Assembly: GCA_021808425.1 (NCBI GenBank) | Contig: JAKBBS010000196.1 | Span: 1-6,124, forward strand | Source of the DNA: Actinomycetes bacterium | Lineage (GTDB): Bacteria > Actinomycetota > Acidimicrobiia > Acidimicrobiales > Palsa-688 | Length of the DNA: 6,124 nucleotides | Direction: 5' to 3' | Shown here: positions 1 through 5,786 of the stretch, piece after piece | Numbering within the stretch: position 1 is the first letter of the stretch | How the letters are laid out: each line of letters opens with the position of its first letter | Notes under the pieces: model-generated | Databases searched by the model: none | The model's input: only the letters and a program-made list of their open reading frames with translations | Told to the model about the DNA's origin: nothing | Position numbers and translations under genes: made by a program

Positions 1-137
1 CCACCGGGATCGACCCGGAGCGCTACAGCGGCTTCGCGTTCGGTTTCGGCATCGACCGCCTCGCCCAGGTCAGGACGTCACTCGCGGACATGCGGGTGCT
101 CCTCGACAACGACATCCGTTTTCTCTCACAGTTCTAG
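1..137 (+). CDS. pheS: Phenylalanyl-tRNA synthetase alpha subunit, C-terminal end (partial)
   Basis: Only the last 44 complete codons are present; the gene enters from the left edge and stops at TAG 135-137. The visible peptide contains GFAFGFGIDRLAQVR followed by NDIRFLSQF at the C-terminus. This matches the PheS class II motif 3 region, usually GFAFGxGIERLAMLR...NDLRFLxQF, in which the arginine of the G-hydrophobic-ER pattern contacts ATP; here the pair is Asp-Arg rather than Glu-Arg. PheS is the catalytic subunit of the cytoplasmic (alpha-beta)2 enzyme that charges tRNA-Phe. The identity is supported independently by the complete pheT starting 9 bp downstream, the standard pheST arrangement. 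The partial frame has two leftover bases at positions 1-2. Confidence 0.93.
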   Translation, partial: TGIDPERYSGFAFGFGIDRLAQVRTSLADMRVLLDNDIRFLSQF

Positions 138-140
138 GAG
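136..140 (+). promoter_or_regulatory. Shine-Dalgarno site of pheT
   Basis: AGGAG lies 6 nt before the ATG at 147 and shares its first two bases with the pheS stop codon TAG. The spacing and sequence are near ideal, which fixes the pheT start and couples it to pheS translation. It is the only strong ribosome binding site in the window and contrasts with the arg genes downstream. Confidence 0.85.
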
Positions 141-146
141 TCGACC

Positions 147-2564
147 ATGCGAGCCCCTCTTTCCTGGCTGCGTGACTACGCACCCCTGGACGCTCCGCTC
201 CAGCGTCTCGTCGAGGTCCTCGGCGAGATCGGCCTCGTCGTCGAATCAGCCGATGCCGTCGGTGAGGGCATCGCCGACGTGGTCGTCGCGCGGGTGGCGG
301 ACATCCGCCGTCACCCCGACGCGGACCGCATCCGCATCGTCGACGTCGACGCCGGTGACGGCAAACCTCTTCAGATCATCTGCGGAGCATGGAACTTCGA
401 CGTCGGCGACCTCGTCCCGCTCGCCCCTGTCGGAGCGGTCCTCCCCGGCGATTTCAAGATCTCCAAGCGCAAGATGCGCGGCGAGGAGTCCAACGGGATG
501 CTCTGCTCCGCGACCGAGCTGGACCTGCCCCATCCCGGCGGCTCCGACGGCCTCCTCGTGCTCGCTCCCGGTAGCGCAGAGCCGGGTACGCCTCTAGGCG
601 AGGCGTTGGGCATCTACCCGGACGTCGTGTTCGACCTCGACGTCACACCGAACCGACCAGATGCTCTGTGCATGGCGGGGATCGCGAGAGACCTGGCGGC
701 GGCGCTCGGCGAGCAGTGGTCCTGGCCATCCGGCGCACCCGCCGGGGACGCCGATGCGGACGTGGCGGTCGCACCTTTGACGGTGCACGGGGCAGACGTG
801 CACGGGGCAGGGGTCTGCCGGCGTTTCGTCGCTACCGTCATCGAGGGTGTCCCGGCCGGACCGTCGCCTGCGTGGATGGGGCGGCGACTCACCCTTGCGG
901 GCATGCGACCGATAAGCGGCGTTGTCGACGTCTCGAACTACGTGATGCTCGACGTCGGCCAGCCGAACCACGCCTACGACTTGGACCGCCTCGGCGGAGG
1001 CGGCCTGTCGGTGCGTCAAGGCCGGCCCGGGGAGACTGTCCGCACCCTCGACGGGGTTACCCGCGACGTCGGGCCGAGCGACTGCCTCATATGCGACGCC
1101 CTGGACGGGCCCGTCGGCATCGCGGGAGTGATGGGCGCCGCTTCGGCCGAGGTGGACGAATCCACGAGCAGGGTTCTGCTGGAATGTGCCTACTTCGACC
1201 CGACTGCGATAGCCAGGACCGGCAAGCGGCTCGGGCTCACCTCGGAGGCGAGGACACGCTTCGAGCGGGGCATCGACCCGGAGGTGGCAGGCCGGGCGGT
1301 GGAGCGCTTCGTCGGGCTGCTGCGACTGTTGCCGGGAGGCGACTCCGTGCGCTTCGGCCGGCCAGGCGAATTTCGTGACGGCGCAGGCCTGCCCAGCGCC
1401 CCGGTCATTTCGCTTCGAACCGAGCGCGTCAACGCGCTCCTCGGTACGGAGCTCGGTGACGCAGCCGTCGAAGGTCTGCTCACGCCGCTCGGTTTCGCCG
1501 TCGAGGGATCCGGACCCGGCGTCGCGAAAGTGACAGTCCCGACGTGGCGCCTCGAGTGCAGCCGCGAGATCGACCTCGTCGAAGAAGTAGCGCGGATGTG
1601 GGGGTACAGGCGGATAGCACGCACGATGCCGCCTTTTCGTAGACGCCCCGGGGCGTCTCGCAGCGAGACAGCCGCGCAGCGCCGCCGAGTCCGCCAGCTT
1701 CTTTCCGGTGCCGGCTTCGACGAGGCTTGGACCACGACTTTCCTGGCGCCCGACGACCTCGGGCGCTCCGGTCTCGGCGAGGAGGCTGTCGAAGTGCAGA
1801 ACCCTCTAGACGCCTCGGAGTCGATACTGCGCCCGTCGCTGCTTCCCGGCCTTTTGAAGGCGCTCCGCTTCAACGTGGACCGCCAGAGCGCCGACCTGGC
1901 TCTCTTCGAGGTGGGTCGGGTGTTCGCCATCCCCGACGCCGGCGCGACCGTGCCATTCGAGGAGGAACGCCTCGGGGCGGCAGTTCTTGCCCCGCGCGAG
2001 GCGGGCCCGGAGGCGGCGGTCGAGGCTGCCGTTCGCAGCTGGGTCCTTCTGGCAGAGTCGCTTCGCTTGGAGGCACCATCGCTTATCGCCGGGCACGTCG
2101 CCGGTCTTCACCCGGGACGCGCCGCCGTGCTCGCCTGCTCCGGCACGGTCGTGGGATCCGTCGGGGAGGTAGCTGGCGAGGTCGCCTCGGCGTACGGGCT
2201 TCCTGGGCGAGTCGGGTGGCTGGAACTTTCGCTCGATGCTCTCGTCAGCGCACCCCGGACCGGCCTGCACGCCCGGGAGGTCAGCCGTTTTCCGGCGGCC
2301 GACATCGACCTGGCGTTCGTGGTACCAGCACGGGTGGCCGCGAGCGACCTCGTAGGAGCCTTGCGAAGCGCTTCTGACGTCGTCGAGGACGTGACCCTCT
2401 TCGACGTGTACCGTTCCGTGACGCTCGGCGACGGGAACAGGGGTTTGACCTTCCGGGTCCGCTTGCGGGCCCCCGACCGAACCCTTCGCGACGACGAGAT
2501 CGCGGATGTTCGCCGGTCGATGATCGAAGCAGCCGGCAACCTCGGGGCTATTCTTCGCTCCTGA
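147..2564 (+). CDS. pheT: Phenylalanyl-tRNA synthetase beta subunit
   Basis: Complete 805-residue PheT, the usual length for bacterial beta subunits. It pairs with PheS, binds tRNA-Phe and hydrolyses mischarged Tyr-tRNA-Phe. Visible domains in order: an EMAP-II/OB tRNA-binding domain at about residues 42-152 (HPDADRIRIV, ISKRKMRGEESNGMLCSA); VTPNRPDAL at 167-173; the B3/B4 editing region at about 210-390 with GQPNHAYDLDRL (His275 is probably the editing-site histidine) and the SEARTRFERGID stretch; the B5 domain at about 418-492 with TWRLE and EIDLVEEVARMWGY; a catalytic-like core at about 505-690 with QNPLDASESILRPSLLPGLL; and a C-terminal FDX-ACB anticodon-binding domain at about 712-805 (FPAADIDLAFVV, LFDVYR, RAPDRTLRDDEI). 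The ATG at 147 is preceded by AGGAG. One small oddity is Glu470 at a B5 position where the family usually has Asp (WRxD). The 14-bp repeat array begins on the stop codon. Confidence 0.97.
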   Translation: MRAPLSWLRDYAPLDAPLQRLVEVLGEIGLVVESADAVGEGIADVVVARVADIRRHPDADRIRIVDVDAGDGKPLQIICGAWNFDVGDLVPLAPVGAVLPGDFKISKRKMRGEESNGMLCSATELDLPHPGGSDGLLVLAPGSAEPGTPLGEALGIYPDVVFDLDVTPNRPDALCMAGIARDLAAALGEQWSWPSGAPAGDADADVAVAPLTVHGADVHGAGVCRRFVATVIEGVPAGPSPAWMGRRLTLAGMRPISGVVDVSNYVMLDVGQPNHAYDLDRLGGGGLSVRQGRPGETVRTLDGVTRDVGPSDCLICDALDGPVGIAGVMGAASAEVDESTSRVLLECAYFDPTAIARTGKRLGLTSEARTRFERGIDPEVAGRAVERFVGLLRLLPGGDSVRFGRPGEFRDGAGLPSAPVISLRTERVNALLGTELGDAAVEGLLTPLGFAVEGSGPGVAKVTVPTWRLECSREIDLVEEVARMWGYRRIARTMPPFRRRPGASRSETAAQRRRVRQLLSGAGFDEAWTTTFLAPDDLGRSGLGEEAVEVQNPLDASESILRPSLLPGLLKALRFNVDRQSADLALFEVGRVFAIPDAGATVPFEEERLGAAVLAPREAGPEAAVEAAVRSWVLLAESLRLEAPSLIAGHVAGLHPGRAAVLACSGTVVGSVGEVAGEVASAYGLPGRVGWLELSLDALVSAPRTGLHAREVSRFPAADIDLAFVVPARVAASDLVGALRSASDVVEDVTLFDVYRSVTLGDGNRGLTFRVRLRAPDRTLRDDEIADVRRSMIEAAGNLGAILRS

Positions 2565-2666
2565 CGCGCCTCGCCCGACGCGCCTCGCCCGACGCGCCTC
2601 GCCCGACGCGCCTCGCCCGACGCGCCTCGCCCGGCGCGCCTCGCCCGACGCGCCTCGCCCGGCGCG
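2563..2666 (+). repeat. 14-bp tandem repeat, 7 full copies plus a 6-bp partial
   Basis: The unit GACGCGCCTCGCCC starts at 2563, 2577, 2591, 2605, 2619, 2633 and 2647 without any indel, and a truncated unit GGCGCG ends at 2666. Copies 1-5 and 7 are identical; copy 6 and the partial copy have A to G at unit position 2, creating GGCGCGCC (2633-2640). The first two bases of the array are the last two of the pheT TGA. The unit is not a multiple of 3. The top strand is C-rich; the bottom strand has GGG and GG runs recurring every 14 nt. Near-perfect identity suggests recent expansion by slippage or unequal exchange. Its function is unknown. Confidence 0.97.
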
Positions 2667-2698
2667 GCCGACGAAGGGGTTGCCGGTGGATCCCAGTA
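2667..2698. other. Remainder of the pheT-argC spacer, no recognised element
   Basis: This 32-bp stretch lies between the tandem repeat and the argC control region. I see no stem followed by a T-run, so there is no intrinsic terminator between pheT and argC, and no open reading frame with a plausible start. Read-through from pheST into the arg genes is therefore possible. Confidence 0.5.
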
Positions 2699-2699
2699 G

Positions 2700-2715
2700 T
2701 CGCATCTGTATGCAC
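2700..2715. promoter_or_regulatory. Probable ArgR operator (ARG box) upstream of argC
   Basis: TCGCATCTGTATGCAC contains a perfect inverted repeat GCAT-ctgt-ATGC at 2702-2713. Extended by one base on each side, it matches the ARG-box core TGCAT-N4-ATGCA at 9 of 10 arm positions (C for the first T). That core is typical of Gram-positive and actinobacterial ArgR/AhrC sites. A second, imperfect 18-bp palindrome TATGCACAAGTGTGTATA (2709-2726, 8-bp arms, one mismatch) overlaps it and runs into the -10 box, giving half-sites about 10 bp apart. Bound ArgR would cover the -35 and -10 region, so arginine-dependent repression of the operon is the natural inference. No argR lies in the window. Confidence 0.65.
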
Positions 2716-2722
2716 AAGTGTG

Positions 2723-2728
2723 TATAAT
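2723..2728 (+). promoter_or_regulatory. -10 element of the argC promoter (leaderless)
   Basis: TATAAT is a perfect -10 hexamer inside an otherwise GC-rich region. Exactly six bases separate it from the ATG at 2735, so the predicted transcription start is the A of the start codon itself. This is the classic spacing for actinobacterial leaderless mRNAs. No convincing -35 is seen; the best-placed hexamer, GTCGCA at 2699-2704 (18-bp spacer), matches TTGACA at only 3 of 6 positions and lies at the edge of the ARG box. Confidence 0.75.
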
Positions 2729-2734
2729 GCGTGA

Positions 2735-3751
2735 ATGAGTTCGAAGCGGTCGGTCGGGGTGTTCGGGGCGTCGGGCTTCGTAGGTGCCGAACTTCTGCGG
2801 CTTCTCGGCGGCCACCCTGGCTTCGAGGTGGCGATGGCAACGGCCGACAGCCAGATCGGCGCCCGGGTGGGCGACGTATATCCAAACCTGGCCGCCGCCT
2901 ACGCCAACATGTCCTACACGAAGCCCGACCCGTCGTCGGCGCAAGGCCTCGACGTCGTGTTCCTCGCGATGGCGCACGGAGTCTCGCAGCACCTCGTGCC
3001 CGAATTGCGGCCGACAGTCGGCCTCGTCGTGGATCTGGCAGCGGACTTCCGTTTGCGCGACCCGGCCCTTTACCCGCAGTGGTACGGCGAGGAGCACGCC
3101 TGCCCGGAACTGCTCGACGAGGCCGTCTACGGGATACCTGAGCTCTTCCGCCCCGCTCTGAAAGGCGCGTCGCTCGTCGCGGCAGCGGGATGCTACGTGA
3201 CGGCGGCGTCGCTTGCTCTTGCTCCGCTCGTGCGCGCAGGCGCCATCGCAACCGAAGGGGTCGTCGTCGACGCGGCTAGCGGGGTCTCCGGGGCAGGTCG
3301 GGCTGCGAAGGCAAACACGCATTTCAACGCGGTCGACGAGGACTTCACCGCTTACGGCCTTCTCGCCCACCGCCACACACCCGAGATCGAGCAGGCCACC
3401 GGCGCCCAGGTGCTCTTCACCCCGCACCTCGCCCCGATGAACCGCGGCATCCTCGCCACCTGCTATGCGAGGCCGACGTCGGACGCCGACCCGCTGGAGG
3501 TGCTCGCCGAGTTCTACCGCAACGAGCCGTTCGTGGTCGTGTCGGAGCGTTCGCCTTCGACGAAGGCGACACTCGGAGCGAATACGGCGCATATCACGGC
3601 ACGGCGCGACGAGCGCACCGGTTGGGTGATGTCGATATGCGCGCTGGACAACCTGACAAAAGGCGCTGCCGGCCAAGCTGTGCAGTGCGCGAACGTGGCC
3701 CTCGGCCTCGACGAGACCGAGGGCCTCCCGATGGTCGGCCTGTACCCGTGA
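2735..3751 (+). CDS. argC: N-acetyl-gamma-glutamyl-phosphate reductase
   Basis: A 338-residue ArgC of normal length. It reduces N-acetyl-gamma-glutamyl phosphate with NADPH to N-acetylglutamate semialdehyde, the third step of arginine synthesis, in the cytoplasm. The N-terminal Rossmann motif GASGFVG spans residues 11-17. The catalytic cysteine is Cys153 in AAGCYVTAA, and the conserved histidine is His231 in PHLAPMNRGILAT. DLAADFRLRD (100-109) and GVSGAGRAAK (183-192) are further family landmarks. The start is unambiguous: an in-frame TGA (2732-2734) sits directly before the ATG, and the next downstream candidate start would damage the nucleotide-binding motif. There is no ribosome binding site, and the -10 box position predicts a leaderless message. 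The family motif is usually PGCYPT; here the first Pro is Ala and the second is Val. The stop codon overlaps the argB start (GTGA). An argJ gene normally follows but is missing. Confidence 0.96.
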   Translation: MSSKRSVGVFGASGFVGAELLRLLGGHPGFEVAMATADSQIGARVGDVYPNLAAAYANMSYTKPDPSSAQGLDVVFLAMAHGVSQHLVPELRPTVGLVVDLAADFRLRDPALYPQWYGEEHACPELLDEAVYGIPELFRPALKGASLVAAAGCYVTAASLALAPLVRAGAIATEGVVVDAASGVSGAGRAAKANTHFNAVDEDFTAYGLLAHRHTPEIEQATGAQVLFTPHLAPMNRGILATCYARPTSDADPLEVLAEFYRNEPFVVVSERSPSTKATLGANTAHITARRDERTGWVMSICALDNLTKGAAGQAVQCANVALGLDETEGLPMVGLYP

Positions 3752-4650
3752 GCAACTTGGAGGCTTCACTCAAAGCGGAGGTCCTCGTCGAAGCTCTGCC
3801 CTACATACGGCGCTTCTGGGGGCAGGTGGTGGTCGTCAAGTACGGCGGCAACGCCCTCGCGGCGGCAGGAGCAGCAGCGGGAGCAGGAACAGGGGCTCAG
3901 GGCAGCGACGACGGCCTGCAGTCGTTTTGCACCGACATCGTCTTGATGCGGTCGGTGGGTATGCGACCTCTCGTCGTGCACGGCGGCGGACCGCAGATCG
4001 GCGAGCTGATGACACGACTCGGCAAAGTCCCCGAGTTCGTCGACGGCCTTCGGGTCACCGACTCGGACACTCTCGACATCGCTCGCATGGTCCTCGTCGG
4101 CAAAGTCAACCGCGACATCGTCGCCGCCATCAACCGCCACGGCCCGCTCGCGGTCGGCGTGTCCGGCGAGGACGCCGGTGTGATTACGGCGCGCGCCAAG
4201 GATCCCAAGCTCGGCTTCGTCGGCGACGTGAGCGCTGTGAGGCCGGAGCTCCTGGAGCGGCTGATGGCGGAAGACCTGATCCCCGTCGTCGCCACCATAG
4301 GATCCGACGACAAAGGACAGTCGTACAACATCAACGCGGACACCGCAGCAGGCGCCATCGCGGCTGCGTTGCGGGCGGCGAAGCTCGTCTATCTCACAGA
4401 CGTCGACGGTATCCGCACGGACCGCGGCGACCCGTCTACCCGCCGTTCAACGCTCCGCGACAGCGAGCTGGCCGACATGATCTCGACGGGCGTAATCGAC
4501 GGCGGGATGATACCGAAGGCCCGCTCGGCGATGCAGGCGGTGGCAGGCGGTGTCGGCAGTGTTCACATCCTCGACGGGAGCGCACCCCACGCGCTCCTCC
4601 TCGAGATCTTCACCCGGGAGGGCATAGGAACAATGGTGGTCAACTCATGA
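3748..4650 (+). CDS. argB: Acetylglutamate kinase
   Basis: A 300-residue NAGK starting at GTG 3748. It phosphorylates N-acetylglutamate with ATP, the second and normally feedback-controlled step of arginine synthesis. Amino-acid-kinase landmarks: KYGGNA at 31-36 (Lys31 catalytic), VVHGGGPQIG at 76-85 (substrate binding), VGVSGEDAG at 136-144, NINADTAAGAI at 194-204 and GGMIPKA at 252-258 (second catalytic Lys257). The helix-rich N-terminal extension (LEASLKAEVLVEALPYIRRF) is the feature found in arginine-inhibited hexameric NAGKs, so feedback inhibition is likely. The frame is open upstream to 3622, but that part lies inside argC, and alignment to family N-termini supports GTG 3748, which overlaps the argC stop by 4 bp (GTGA). 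No Shine-Dalgarno sequence is visible, implying translational coupling. Residues 38-52 are an Ala/Gly-rich insert not seen in typical homologues. Confidence 0.96.
   Translation: MSNLEASLKAEVLVEALPYIRRFWGQVVVVKYGGNALAAAGAAAGAGTGAQGSDDGLQSFCTDIVLMRSVGMRPLVVHGGGPQIGELMTRLGKVPEFVDGLRVTDSDTLDIARMVLVGKVNRDIVAAINRHGPLAVGVSGEDAGVITARAKDPKLGFVGDVSAVRPELLERLMAEDLIPVVATIGSDDKGQSYNINADTAAGAIAAALRAAKLVYLTDVDGIRTDRGDPSTRRSTLRDSELADMISTGVIDGGMIPKARSAMQAVAGGVGSVHILDGSAPHALLLEIFTREGIGTMVVNS
3859..3903 (+). other. Ala/Gly low-complexity insert within argB
   Basis: ArgB residues 38-52 (AAAGAAAGAGTGAQG) sit between the KYGGNAL loop and SDDGLQSFCTDI, which aligns well with the usual TDDxLxxxFAxDI segment. Compared from memory with M. 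tuberculosis ArgB, this is about 15 extra residues (45 bp, in frame). The DNA is built of GGAGCA and GCA-like words, and its GCA, GGA and ACA codons are rare elsewhere in the gene, where GCC, GGC and ACC dominate. This points to replication-slippage expansion. Confidence 0.75.
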
Positions 4651-5786
4651 GCCTGATGGGAACGTACCCGCCGCAGGCGGTCACGTTCGTCAAAGGATCC
4701 GGCAGCGAGCTTTGGGACGACCAGGGGCGGCGCTACCTCGACTTCCTCGGCGGTTTGGCGGTCACCTCGCTCGGACACGCCCACCCAGAGGTCGCAAGGG
4801 CGCTGTCTGAGCAGGCTTCGACCCTGCTGCACGTGTCCAACCTCTTCGGCTCGCTGCCGCAGCGCGAGCTCGCCGCGACGCTCGACAGGTTGATCGACAG
4901 CGGCCCCGGCCAGGTGTTTCTCGCGAACAGCGGCGCGGAGGCGAACGAGGCGGCGATCAAGCTCGCCAGGCGATGGGGCGGACGGGGGCGCCACGTCGTG
5001 GTCAGCGCGTACGGCTCTTTTCACGGCAGGACACTCGCGACCCTTCACGCTACGGGCCAGCCCTCCAAGCACGAGGCGTTCCAGCCGCTCCCCGAAGGCT
5101 TCCGCCACGTCGCTTGGAGGGACGCCGACGACATGCGCCGGGCGGTCGACCCGACGGTCGCGGCCGTGCTCATCGAGGTCGTCCAAGGTGAAGGAGGCGT
5201 CAACCTGGCAGGCGCCGAGTACATACAAGAGGTTCGCCGGATATGCGACGAGACGGGCGCGCTGCTCATGTTCGACGAGGTCCAGACGGGCCTCGGGCGA
5301 ACCGGAAGGTGGTTCGCGTTCCAACGCTACGGGGTGCGGGCAGACGTGGTGACAGTCGCCAAGTCGCTCGGCAACGGCGTTCCGATCGGCGCGTGCTGGG
5401 CGCGCGACGAGGTAGCGGACGCTTTCAAGCCAGGCGACCACGGCTCGACGTTCGGCGGCCAGCCGCTCGCCGTGTCGGCCGCCCTCGCGACGCTTCGAGT
5501 GATGGAGCAGATCGACGCCCCAGCGCAAGCTGAGGCCAAGGGCGCCTACCTGCGTAAACGGCTGAGCGAGCTGGCCGCCGTGCGTGAGGTCCGCGGCCTC
5601 GGGCTTCTCCTCGCAGCGGAGCTGGCCGAAGGGATCCCTGCGCAGCCTGTCGCCGCCGCCGCGCTCGAAGCCGGTCTGGTCGTAAACGCCGTCACCCCGA
5701 CGGCGCTGCGCTTCGCCCCATCGCTTTTGGTGACCGACGACGAGATCGACGAGGCCGTCGCGATCCTGGCGGGGGTTCTGCAGTGA
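4647..5786 (+). CDS. argD: Acetylornithine aminotransferase
   Basis: A 379-residue class III, PLP-dependent aminotransferase that converts N-acetylglutamate semialdehyde plus glutamate to N-acetylornithine; related enzymes also serve lysine synthesis. Landmarks: LDFLGGLAVTSLGHAHPEV at 31-49, NSGAEANEAAIKLAR at 94-108, SFHGRT at 124-129 (PLP contacts), MFDEVQTGLGRTG at 208-220 (Asp210 should pair with the PLP pyridine nitrogen), AKSLGNGVPIGA at 238-249 with Lys239 as the Schiff-base lysine, HGSTFGG at 265-271 (PLP phosphate) and LRFAPSL at 354-360. Length and motifs are typical of ArgD and all catalytic residues are intact. The start ATG 4647 overlaps the argB stop (ATGA); an in-frame ATG at 4656 is an alternative, but the 4-bp overlap matches the pattern of the operon. 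There is only a weak GGTGGT upstream. The frame stays open upstream within argB, but that is not coding. Confidence 0.96.
   Translation: MSLMGTYPPQAVTFVKGSGSELWDDQGRRYLDFLGGLAVTSLGHAHPEVARALSEQASTLLHVSNLFGSLPQRELAATLDRLIDSGPGQVFLANSGAEANEAAIKLARRWGGRGRHVVVSAYGSFHGRTLATLHATGQPSKHEAFQPLPEGFRHVAWRDADDMRRAVDPTVAAVLIEVVQGEGGVNLAGAEYIQEVRRICDETGALLMFDEVQTGLGRTGRWFAFQRYGVRADVVTVAKSLGNGVPIGACWARDEVADAFKPGDHGSTFGGQPLAVSAALATLRVMEQIDAPAQAEAKGAYLRKRLSELAAVREVRGLGLLLAAELAEGIPAQPVAAAALEAGLVVNAVTPTALRFAPSLLVTDDEIDEAVAILAGVLQ

Noticed and set aside
338..351. Perfect 14-bp palindrome CGTCGACGTCGACG
   Set aside because: It lies within pheT, encodes the ordinary IVDVDA stretch, and is built from GTC/GAC codons common throughout this GC-rich gene, so chance is sufficient.
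2563..2666. The repeat array as a CRISPR array
   Set aside because: The units are contiguous with no unique spacers and only 14 bp long; no cas genes are present.
2563..2666. The repeat array as an intrinsic terminator of pheST
   Set aside because: There is no stable single stem followed by a T-run; the only self-complementary pieces are short CGCG and GGCGCGCC segments.
2565..2666. The repeat as a coding extension of pheT by stop read-through
   Set aside because: PheT ends at its usual FDX-ACB C-terminus. A 14-bp period changes frame every unit, and the repeat lacks stops simply because of its composition.
1806..3251. Long minus-strand open frame (481 codons) across pheT, the repeat and argC
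   Set aside because: It is antisense to two certain genes. Its product is Arg-rich with no recognisable domain, and it is kept open by high GC and by the 14-bp array, which lacks stop codons in this frame.
3622..3747. An upstream start for argB giving 342 residues
   Set aside because: The extra 42 residues lie wholly inside argC in another frame, are Arg/Pro-rich, and do not match ArgB N-termini; GTG 3748 overlaps the argC stop by 4 bp, like the other junctions.
2108..3769. Second long minus-strand open frame (553 codons) over the same region
   Set aside because: Same reasoning: a shadow of pheT and argC codon bias with no supported start, no ribosome binding site and no family motifs.
3927..4646. 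An upstream start for argD giving 619 residues
   Set aside because: The first 240 residues are an out-of-frame, Arg-rich translation of argB; ArgD homology begins at ATG 4647.
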